A stretch of DNA of 9,735 nt, from the NCBI GenBank assembly GCA_018824925.1, contig JAHJFH010000312.1, forward strand, positions 1 to 9,735, read 5' to 3'. Below, in pieces: positions 1-4,675 of the stretch (position 1 is the stretch's first letter; each line of letters opens with the position of its first letter). The notes under the pieces were generated by a model. The model was not told where the DNA came from, ran no database searches, and saw only the letters and a list, made by a program, of their open reading frames with translations. This stretch comes from Thermoplasmatota archaeon. Its GTDB lineage: Archaea > Thermoplasmatota > E2 > DHVEG-1. The translations under genes and the position numbers were made by a program.

Positions 1-126
1 AAGCCAGATATCCTCTGTTTGGGTTATGATCAAACAGTTTCTTTAAAAGACCTAAAAAAACTAAAAATCCCAATAAAACGATTAAGAGCATACAAACCAC
101 ACAAGTACAAAAGCTCTAAATTATAA
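1..126 (+). CDS. C-terminal end of a cytidylyltransferase-like protein, probably archaeal FAD synthase (partial)
   Basis: The frame is open from the left edge to the TAA at 124-126 and gives the last 41 residues of a protein. It reads K-P-D-I-L-C-L-G-Y-D-Q near the start and ends with a basic Y-K-P-H-K-Y-K-S-S-K-L tail. A P-D-x-x-x-L-G-Y-D-Q segment followed by a short lysine-rich end with a K-S-S-K motif is what I know from archaeal FAD synthase (RibL-type, FMN adenylylation with a cytidylyltransferase fold) and related glycerol-3-phosphate cytidylyltransferase-like proteins. The catalytic HxGH motif would lie upstream, outside the window, so substrate cannot be assigned. It converges with the HD-domain gene. 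The family call rests on a short tail and is moderately sure; that this is a real coding end is surer. Confidence 0.65.
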   Translation, partial: KPDILCLGYDQTVSLKDLKKLKIPIKRLRAYKPHKYKSSKL

Positions 127-161
127 CATATAACACTTAACAATAAAATTTATATACAAAG

Positions 162-184
162 ATTCTTTTCACTCCTTAAAGAAT
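162..184. terminator. AT-rich hairpin in the convergent spacer, possible terminator
   Basis: ATTCTTT at 162-168 is perfectly complementary to AAAGAAT at 178-184, leaving a 9-nt loop. It lies 36 nt after the stop of the + strand nucleotidyltransferase. A run of seven G residues (185-191) and a pyrimidine-rich stretch with TTTTT (about 198-206) follow. Archaeal termination depends mostly on T-runs, so the T-rich stretch after the hairpin may matter more than the stem. The 127-260 spacer otherwise shows no gene. Confidence 0.3.
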
Positions 185-240
185 GGGGGGGCTTTAGTCT
201 TTTTCTCAATCTCTCCTCACCACCTTCAAGCCTCCCATTC
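181..240. repeat. Long-loop inverted repeat between convergent genes
   Basis: GAATGGGGGG at 181-190 pairs with CCTCCCATTC at 231-240 with a single mismatch, across a 40-nt pyrimidine-rich loop. Its left arm shares the bases 181-184 with the smaller hairpin at 162-184, so the two folds exclude each other. It sits about 20 nt past the stop of the HD-domain gene read from the - strand. A role in transcript 3' ends is possible but not shown. Confidence 0.3.
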
Positions 241-260
241 TCACCTACCATATTGTAAAA

Positions 261-1517
261 TTATGAAAATAGGAACCCCGGAGCCTTTTCAGATACCATT
301 GATCGATACCGTTCATCAGTGATAATCATCAAACACCAATCCGGGGCAATACGCTCCCGTAATGCACGAGCAATTGGGGTAAACACATCCAATGATCGTT
401 TTGTATTTTTTTCAATGACACTAATATCGGTTTGATTAATCCGTGGTTCAGCACGTAACAACTCTGGACGGGGGACATCAATAATAATCTGCCCTGAAGG
501 AATACCCAAAAAGTCTTCAAGAGACTCCTCCTGTTTCCGACGAATCTCGAAATCCTCAAGTTTCTGAATCATCTGTATCATAGATTCATCTGCTTCAAAT
601 AATGAAAGCATATAGGCCTGCTTAAACAGTTTACGATATTTTAAACGGGTAACAATCTCATGTTGATATCTACCCATGGTACGTAATGTTTCCATGATCT
701 CAGCATCAGTCATACGAAAAAGCAGAAACGGATCAGGATCTGGCAATAACTCAAACGCTTTCGATAGCATTAATTCAGCGATTCGAACGGTTTTATGAAA
801 ATATACTGAGGTATACATCAACCCCCGTGCCATCAAAATATTTTCAACAACACTAACTCCTTTTCGCTGAATCGCTAATTGATTATCATGGATGCAGAGG
901 GTTTGAAATAACCGTGGGATGTCAATCATACCATAAGCAACACCAGTATAATGTGCATCACGGATGAGATAATCCAGCTGATCAACATCAACGGAACTTG
1001 TTAAAAACTGTCCTAAATAGGGGTGGTCACGTTCTTTGTTTTCTATGATATTGATAACATGTTGTATATTGATTCCCTCGTTTGTGAGGACCTCCTGGAC
1101 TGTTTCGGTGGAAATCAACTCTTTTTCATCGGCATTAAAAATATCATAGGTTCCTGCAATGAGTTGCGAGGTTAGATCAATATGGTTTACGCCAAATTTT
1201 TGCCAGAGGATTGATTCAAGGGTATGCGAAAAAGGACCATGGCCAATATCATGTAACAATGCAGCAATACAGAGTGCTGTTGATTCGTCTTTTTTCAAAT
1301 GCAATGCCTGTGTTGCTTGATAGGCTAGATAATAGGTCCCAAGAGAATGTTCTAATCTGGTATGATGCGCACCAGGAAAAACGAGATGCGCCAAACCTAG
1401 TTGTTTGATGTTATATAGTCGTTGGATTTCAGGGGTTTCTAACAACTGGTTAAAAATATGATCAACAGGAATATTACCATGAATAGCATCGCGTACGATC
1501 TTTGTTTGCTCTACCAT
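261..1517 (-). CDS. HD-domain phosphohydrolase (SAMHD1/dNTPase-like, COG1078 type)
   Basis: This 418-residue protein belongs to the HD superfamily of metal-dependent phosphohydrolases that includes SAMHD1 and bacterial dNTPase-like enzymes. Visible signatures: the family-typical opening I-V-R-D-A-I-H-G-N-I (residues 7-16), T-R-L-E-H-S-L-G with His57, L-L-H-D-I-G-H-G-P-F-S-H with His89-Asp90, and V-D-V-D-Q-L-D-Y-L-I-R-D where Asp179 should be the fourth metal ligand. The full H...HD...D set is therefore present. It probably hydrolyses a nucleoside triphosphate or related phosphate ester in the cytoplasm; the natural substrate cannot be read here. I place the start at the ATG 1515-1517 because the family begins just before the R-D-x-I-H-G motif. 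An in-frame ATG at 1599-1601 would add 28 residues unlike the family and run over the likely promoter at 1581-1590. The gene is monocistronic by position and divergent from the glutaredoxin-like gene. Confidence 0.9.
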   Translation of the reverse strand: MVEQTKIVRDAIHGNIPVDHIFNQLLETPEIQRLYNIKQLGLAHLVFPGAHHTRLEHSLGTYYLAYQATQALHLKKDESTALCIAALLHDIGHGPFSHTLESILWQKFGVNHIDLTSQLIAGTYDIFNADEKELISTETVQEVLTNEGINIQHVINIIENKERDHPYLGQFLTSSVDVDQLDYLIRDAHYTGVAYGMIDIPRLFQTLCIHDNQLAIQRKGVSVVENILMARGLMYTSVYFHKTVRIAELMLSKAFELLPDPDPFLLFRMTDAEIMETLRTMGRYQHEIVTRLKYRKLFKQAYMLSLFEADESMIQMIQKLEDFEIRRKQEESLEDFLGIPSGQIIIDVPRPELLRAEPRINQTDISVIEKNTKRSLDVFTPIARALRERIAPDWCLMIITDERYRSMVSEKAPGFLFS

Positions 1518-1580
1518 CTCAATGATATGTTGGAGAACCTCAAATGCTTGAAATAGTTTTGTTTTAGGGGTAAGGTGAAG

Positions 1581-1590
1581 GTATAAAAAT
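1581..1590. promoter_or_regulatory. TATA-like element between divergent HD and glutaredoxin-like genes
   Basis: GTATAAAAAT reads as a TATA-like box on the + strand and as TTTTTATAC on the - strand. Starts about 25 nt downstream would give a leader of roughly 35 nt for the glutaredoxin-like gene at 1647 and roughly 40 nt for the HD gene at 1517. Which direction it serves, or whether it serves both, is inference. Confidence 0.35.
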
Positions 1591-1637
1591 GCTGGAATCA
1601 TATCGTGTTATGGAAGCCTTCAGAATATGAGGGTTGG

Positions 1638-1645
1638 GGTGGTGA
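1638..1645 (+). promoter_or_regulatory. Shine-Dalgarno that decides the start of the glutaredoxin-like gene
   Basis: GGTGGTGA lies directly before the ATG at 1647 and differs at one base from the archaeal anti-16S consensus GGAGGTGA. It supports translation from 1647 rather than from the in-frame ATG at 1605, which has no such site and falls upstream of any family similarity. Confidence 0.5.
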
Positions 1646-1646
1646 A

Positions 1647-1928
1647 ATGATACCGACGACTGAGGGTAATAAGCCTATTTTATTTTCATTAGAACACTGT
1701 ATTAAGTGTCAGCAAACAAAAGATCTTTTAACAGATACTACACCGATTCATACTGTGACGTTGCCACATGATTTTTCTGCTTGGTCCACGGAGGATCTTG
1801 AGGTTGCTAAGCGGTATGATGTTTTTGAGGATCTGCAAAGAACTGCCCCTATATTGTGGGAAAATGGGATAAAAATTGTTGGGTATCTTCGTATTCGCAA
1901 ATGGTTGCAGGATAATCATCATATCTAA
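1647..1928 (+). CDS. Small glutaredoxin/thioredoxin-like protein with CIKC motif
   Basis: This 93-residue protein has the minimal thioredoxin-fold pattern: a beta strand (I-L-F-S-L), then the redox motif C-I-K-C at residues 18-21 opening the first helix, a Thr-Ala-Pro at 66-68 as the likely cis-proline loop, a beta hairpin I-L-W-E-N-G-I-K-I-V-G and a final helix R-I-R-K-W-L-Q. Length and order match archaeal glutaredoxin-like proteins that reduce disulfides in the cytoplasm; no signal peptide or membrane segment is present. The partner is not evident. Its TAA overlaps the stop codon of the convergent winged-helix regulator (1925-1928), so the transcripts must overlap. The start at 1647 is chosen for its Shine-Dalgarno. 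Confidence 0.8.
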   Translation: MIPTTEGNKPILFSLEHCIKCQQTKDLLTDTTPIHTVTLPHDFSAWSTEDLEVAKRYDVFEDLQRTAPILWENGIKIVGYLRIRKWLQDNHHI

Positions 1929-2284
1929 TAGAGTTCGTTTTCGAGTTGTGATATTTTCTTATTCATTTGGGTAAACCATTCGTTTATACATGTTTGCATT
2001 TGCTTTCGCACCTGTTCAATATCATTGCAACGATAGGTATGGTAATAGCCTCCATTAGGGAGGGTATAGGTTTTTTTTTCACAGATGCCACATTGGGTCA
2101 TTTTTTGTAATGATCGATAGATGGTACTACGATCCTTTTTTAGATGATTTGCTAGTGTTTGTACCTTGTGTTCACCAAGTTCCTGAAGTGTATTAAATAC
2201 AGCTAAGTCATGGTGATTGAGATTGAAGATGCATTGGAGGGCATCTTTGCATGACATGTTTTTTGTGTCTTTCCAGGATTGCAT
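1925..2284 (-). CDS. Winged-helix transcriptional regulator (TrmB/MarR-like), cysteine-rich
   Basis: This 119-residue protein has an archaeal TrmB/MarR-type winged helix. After a leader helix (L-A-V-F-N-T-L-Q-E-L-G) comes helix-turn-helix V-Q-T-L-A-N-H-L-K-K-D-R-S-T-I-Y-R-S-L-Q-K-M (about 41-62), the wing with L-P-N-G-G-Y-Y-H-T-Y-R (75-85), and an amphipathic C-terminal helix with W103 likely for dimerisation. It probably represses or activates the divergent thioredoxin operon and itself. It has six cysteines, including C-G-I-C at 65-68 directly after the recognition helix and Cys86 at the end of the wing, unusual enough to suggest redox or metal sensing (inference). I keep the ATG at 2284 because a TATA-like box centred 29 nt upstream fits a leaderless start; the ATG at 2255-2257 is an alternative. 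Its stop overlaps that of the convergent glutaredoxin-like gene. Confidence 0.85.
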   Translation of the reverse strand: MQSWKDTKNMSCKDALQCIFNLNHHDLAVFNTLQELGEHKVQTLANHLKKDRSTIYRSLQKMTQCGICEKKTYTLPNGGYYHTYRCNDIEQVRKQMQTCINEWFTQMNKKISQLENELY

Positions 2285-2309
2285 TGTGTGTTCTATATTG
2301 TATTTGAAG

Positions 2310-2316
2310 TATTTAA
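2310..2316 (-). promoter_or_regulatory. TATA-like box of the regulator gene
   Basis: On the - strand this reads TTAAATA. Its centre is 29 nt upstream of the regulator's ATG at 2284, the distance expected of a leaderless or near-leaderless archaeal transcript. No Shine-Dalgarno is seen before that ATG, which fits. Confidence 0.45.
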
Positions 2317-2319
2317 TGG

Positions 2320-2340
2320 TTGTGCAAATTTAATGCACAA
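2320..2340. promoter_or_regulatory. Perfect inverted repeat, candidate operator of the winged-helix regulator
   Basis: TTGTGCA (2320-2326) and TGCACAA (2334-2340) form a perfect 7-bp inverted repeat around a 7-bp A/T spacer. The centre, 2330, lies exactly 17 bp from the centre of each flanking TATA-like box (2313 on -, 2347 on +), so a bound dimer would cover both BRE regions. A dimeric winged-helix protein is encoded on one side. Binding by that protein is inferred; the symmetry is seen. Confidence 0.65.
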
Positions 2341-2343
2341 ACG

Positions 2344-2350
2344 TTATATA
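2344..2350 (+). promoter_or_regulatory. TATA-like box of the thioredoxin operon
   Basis: TTATATA, preceded by an A-rich BRE-like CAAACG, is centred 31 nt before the ATG at 2378. Transcription would begin a few nucleotides before that ATG, giving an essentially leaderless mRNA; no Shine-Dalgarno precedes 2378. A second AT-rich stretch at 2361-2370 is too close to the start to be the TATA box. Confidence 0.5.
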
Positions 2351-2377
2351 GTGGTCGCGATATTAATATACCTAACC

Positions 2378-2785
2378 ATGAATGACCTCGAAACTATTCG
2401 AAAGAAAAAATTAGATGAATTAAAACAACGGTACTTAGTAGGAGGCAAAAAAATGGAAAAGGAAACACCAAATGCACCCATAAAAGTAACAGATGCTGAT
2501 ATAGATAAATCAATTAAACAATTTGAAACCTTTGTTATAGATTGTTGGGCTCCCTGGTGTGGTCCCTGCCGCATGGTTGCTCCAATTATCGATGAATTAG
2601 CAAAAGACATGCAAGGAAAAATCGTATTTGGCAAACTTAATGTCGATGAAAACCAACAAACCTCCCTGAAATATAACATCATGAGCATACCCACACTCTT
2701 AGTTTTTAAAAATGGATCTATGGTTGACCGTATCATCGGTGCCCTTCCTAAAGACATGCTCAAAACAAAACTACAAACCTATTAA
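2378..2785 (+). CDS. Thioredoxin with charged N-terminal extension
   Basis: This is a 135-residue cytoplasmic thioredoxin. The active site W-C-G-P-C is canonical (Cys61, Cys64), preceded by F-V-I-D-C-W-A-P, and the cis-proline loop is S-I-P-T (Pro105), followed by F-K-N-G and the closing helix. The first 25 residues (M-N-D-L-E-T-I-R-K-K-K...) are a charged helical tail outside the fold; similar D-L/E-x-I-R-x-K-K-L tails occur in other archaeal proteins. The open frame continues upstream to 2279, but that part crosses the operator and promoter and is not likely translated. An internal ATG at 2453 has a strong Shine-Dalgarno and would give a standard 110-residue thioredoxin, so two forms are possible. 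It is the first gene of a five-gene operon; the next start is 8 nt after its stop. Likely role: disulfide reduction and electron supply to the operon's membrane proteins (inference). Confidence 0.92.
   Translation: MNDLETIRKKKLDELKQRYLVGGKKMEKETPNAPIKVTDADIDKSIKQFETFVIDCWAPWCGPCRMVAPIIDELAKDMQGKIVFGKLNVDENQQTSLKYNIMSIPTLLVFKNGSMVDRIIGALPKDMLKTKLQTY
2440..2445 (+). promoter_or_regulatory. Internal Shine-Dalgarno within the thioredoxin gene
   Basis: AGGAGG, 7 nt before the in-frame ATG at 2453, is one of the best ribosome binding sites in the window. Use of it would produce a thioredoxin lacking the 25-residue charged tail. It may instead be the true start, but the promoter position favours the ATG at 2378. 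Confidence 0.45.
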
Positions 2786-2793
2786 TCATTCCC

Positions 2794-3330
2794 ATGAATC
2801 CATCTACAAAAACACTATTTAGAACCCTTCTCATCCTCAATATACTAATTATCAGTCTACTTTTGGTAGGATGTGTCGACACTAATCAATCTACAGATGG
2901 ACTAAATTTTCAGTTCACCACGCTTACCGGTGATACCCAGGAACTTCGTGATTATTATGGAACCGTTCTCATTGTCGACCTTATGGGAGTAAACTGTCAG
3001 CCCTGCCAACGGCAAATGTTTGAACTAAAAAAAATATCTGAAAATTACAGCCGAGAGCAGGTCAATATTATATCCATCAATGTCTGGGTTTCTCAAGGTG
3101 AAACCGCTCAATTGACTCAAGAACTTATCCAAGCATACAAAGACCAAGTCAATATCGAACTTGATTGGACCTTTGGGTTAGATGACACCAAAGCAACCAT
3201 TGGACAGAAATATGCACCTGAGGGTGTACCCACTTTATTTATCCTTGATACAAGGGGAAATATTTATTATACAAACGTAGGTTACGAAGAGTACAGTAGC
3301 CTATCCGAAAAAATAAATGAACTAGTATAA
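2794..3330 (+). CDS. TlpA/AhpC-TSA-like thiol-disulfide oxidoreductase lipoprotein
   Basis: This 178-residue exported protein starts with a short basic segment and a hydrophobic stretch (residues 9-25) ending in the lipobox-like L-V-G-C, so Cys27 is likely lipidated and the protein anchored outside the membrane. The mature part is TlpA-like: F-T-T-L-T-G-D at the start of the fold, redox motif C-Q-P-C (Cys68-Cys71) in G-V-N-C-Q-P-C-Q-R-Q-M, the insert N-I-I-S-I-N-V-W with a long helix typical of TlpA/ResA proteins, and E-G-V-P-T-L-F with Pro146 as the cis-proline. Such proteins reduce or isomerise exported thiols and need electrons from a membrane partner; here the NapH-like polyferredoxin two genes downstream is the candidate. 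It begins 8 nt after the thioredoxin stop, without an obvious ribosome binding site. Confidence 0.88.
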   Translation: MNPSTKTLFRTLLILNILIISLLLVGCVDTNQSTDGLNFQFTTLTGDTQELRDYYGTVLIVDLMGVNCQPCQRQMFELKKISENYSREQVNIISINVWVSQGETAQLTQELIQAYKDQVNIELDWTFGLDDTKATIGQKYAPEGVPTLFILDTRGNIYYTNVGYEEYSSLSEKINELV

Positions 3331-3331
3331 A

Positions 3332-3338
3332 AGGAGGT
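3332..3338 (+). promoter_or_regulatory. Strong Shine-Dalgarno for the PGF-CTERM gene
   Basis: AGGAGGT lies 9 nt before the ATG at 3348, immediately after the upstream stop codon. It is the strongest site of the operon and may raise expression of this surface protein above its neighbours (inference). Confidence 0.5.
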
Positions 3339-3347
3339 AAAAATAAT

Positions 3348-3872
3348 ATGAAACACCAAAAAAGTATCTCAAGCACATTACTAGCCATACTCACTTTTGT
3401 ATGCCTATCAGTACTACCGTTTTCCGTTACAGCGGAACCAACCGTGATGAGTATCACCCTTAATCCAACTGATCCAAATCCACTTGAAACCATAAAATTT
3501 ACTGCAGTTATTGAAAGTGATACAGAATTAGATGAGGTTAGGATTATTGTCGCAGAATGTACCGAAGGTATCTGTTATAAGGATGATTTTAACGTATCCA
3601 TGTCCGTAAATGGAGATGGAGCATATATTGGAGACGTCACCCTCACCCATGATGATACCGTTTATATCAAATATCATATCGAAATGTTAAGTGACGGTAT
3701 GTGGTATGCCACGGAAATCACTGAATATAATCTCACCGAAAAGCCAAGTAATGGTGATAATGGAAATGCCACAAATGGTGATGGTGATAACACCCCCGGG
3801 TTTGAACTTATTTCAGTCCTCCTCGCTGGAGCTATAATTGCTCTTGTTGTAGGACGTAAACGATTTGGATGA
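3348..3872 (+). CDS. Exported Ig-like surface protein with PGF-CTERM sorting signal
   Basis: This 174-residue protein has an N-terminal signal peptide (basic M-K-H-Q-K, hydrophobic 9-25, probable cleavage after V-T-A at 29), one beta-rich domain of about 100 residues beginning P-T-V-M-S-I-T-L-N-P, a low-complexity Asn/Gly/Asp linker (about 134-149) and a tripartite tail: P-G-F at 150-152, a hydrophobic segment, then R-K-R. That tail matches the PGF-CTERM class, cut by archaeosortase A and joined to lipid. The domain has the build of an Ig-like or CARDB-like beta sandwich, with one close cysteine pair, C-T-E-G-I-C (71-76). N-X-S/T sites at 82, 128 and 140 could be glycosylated. I do not recognise a specific family. 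Its place between a TlpA-like lipoprotein and a polyferredoxin suggests a redox client, scaffold or substrate-binding partner. The stop overlaps the next start (ATGA, 3869-3872). Confidence 0.85.
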   Translation: MKHQKSISSTLLAILTFVCLSVLPFSVTAEPTVMSITLNPTDPNPLETIKFTAVIESDTELDEVRIIVAECTEGICYKDDFNVSMSVNGDGAYIGDVTLTHDDTVYIKYHIEMLSDGMWYATEITEYNLTEKPSNGDNGNATNGDGDNTPGFELISVLLAGAIIALVVGRKRFG

Positions 3873-4675
3873 ACCTACAACCAAAACGACTGATATTTCA
3901 ATGTATTGCCCTTATTTCTGCAAATCTCGGAGCCTTTGGCTTAAAAACCGGGTTTTGCTACCCTTTTTTTTATTGTCAAGCTTGTCCTGCAGCCACATCA
4001 GCCTGTCCTTTACGAGCGATTGAACAAAGTGTGTTTAAAGGTTTAATCACCTGGCGTTTTCTCTTATATCCCCTCCTACTCCTTGGTTTTTTTGGTGTAC
4101 TTACCGGCCGGGCCGTGTGTGGATGGGCATGCCCTATAGGGTTGTTACAGCGAACAACCAGTCGGATACCGCGTCGCCTTAAGAAATATCGTTTTATTCG
4201 AAATCTTGGTACACATCCAATTGAACCATATCTCCGATATGTAAAATATCTGTTATTGATTGGATTGGTAGTTGTGACTCCGTATGTCATTGGTTTTATG
4301 TTTACGGATATCTGCCCTGTTGGTTTTCTTACCGGGACTATTCCGATTTTAGCGTTAAATCCTGGTAAATTTGTGCCGAATATCTTTTTTCCTCTTGCGG
4401 CTATCATTTTTGTTTTATTTCTTATCCTTATTTTTATTGTTGAACGAGGCTGGTGTCGGTACTGTTGCCCTATTGGTGCGTTTCTTGCTCCATTCAATAA
4501 AATCAGTGTCTTACATGTCGTGGTACATACGGAGAAATGTAAACATTGTAATGTGTGCTCGTATATCTGTCCTATGGGTATTGATGTGCCGAATATGGAT
4601 CGAGATCCTGAATGTATTCTCTGCGGAAAATGTGTTTCTCAATGTCCAGAGAGGATTATTGCGTTTGAACGGTGA
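3869..4675 (+). CDS. NapH/NosR/CcoG-like membrane polyferredoxin
   Basis: This 268-residue membrane protein carries iron-sulfur motifs in the order of the NapH family: several hydrophobic helices (about 61-80, 123-145 and 172-191, perhaps one near 8-25), the paired motifs R-A-V-C-G-W-A-C-P-I-G (Cys84, Cys88) and R-G-W-C-R-Y-C-C-P-I-G (Cys196-200), an extra D-I-C-P-V-G (149), and a C-terminal 2[4Fe-4S] ferredoxin with CxxCxxC at 224-230 plus C234-Pro and CxxCxxC at 249-255 plus C259-Pro. An additional cysteine set, Y-C-Q-A-C-P...A-C-P at 36-47, lies before the first conserved motif. Family members pass electrons between quinol or ferredoxin pools and exported acceptors. With no CcdA/DsbD gene nearby, I infer that it feeds the thioredoxin-like proteins of this operon. 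Translation is coupled on both sides by 4-nt overlaps. Confidence 0.9.
   Translation: MNLQPKRLIFQCIALISANLGAFGLKTGFCYPFFYCQACPAATSACPLRAIEQSVFKGLITWRFLLYPLLLLGFFGVLTGRAVCGWACPIGLLQRTTSRIPRRLKKYRFIRNLGTHPIEPYLRYVKYLLLIGLVVVTPYVIGFMFTDICPVGFLTGTIPILALNPGKFVPNIFFPLAAIIFVLFLILIFIVERGWCRYCCPIGAFLAPFNKISVLHVVVHTEKCKHCNVCSYICPMGIDVPNMDRDPECILCGKCVSQCPERIIAFER
4671..4675 (+). promoter_or_regulatory. GGTGA ribosome binding site at the polyferredoxin/thioredoxin-like junction
   Basis: GGTGA includes the stop codon of the polyferredoxin gene and lies 5 nt before the ATG at 4681. It suggests that the following gene may start at 4681 rather than at the GTG at 4672; both are in frame and differ by three residues. 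Confidence 0.4.

Noticed and set aside
1518..1601. 28-residue N-terminal extension of the HD protein
   Set aside because: The extension is not typical of the family and overlaps the likely promoter of the divergent pair. The ATG at 1515-1517 precedes the conserved N-terminal motif.
2361..2370. TATTAATATA as the TATA box of the thioredoxin operon
   Set aside because: It lies only about 12 nt from the ATG, so transcription would begin within the coding region. TTATATA at 2344-2350 has the right distance.
2279..2377. Upstream extension of the thioredoxin frame to an ATG at 2279
   Set aside because: The extension covers the operator and both TATA-like boxes and would overlap the regulator's start. 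The protein family does not have it.
2344..2763. Open - strand frame of 139 codons opposite thioredoxin
   Set aside because: It lies opposite a canonical thioredoxin, shows no recognisable motif and would run across the divergent promoter.
3976..4497. Open - strand frame of 173 codons opposite the polyferredoxin gene
   Set aside because: It is the antisense shadow of a strongly supported membrane protein. Its product is Arg/Lys-rich with no family motif, and no promoter or ribosome binding site supports it.
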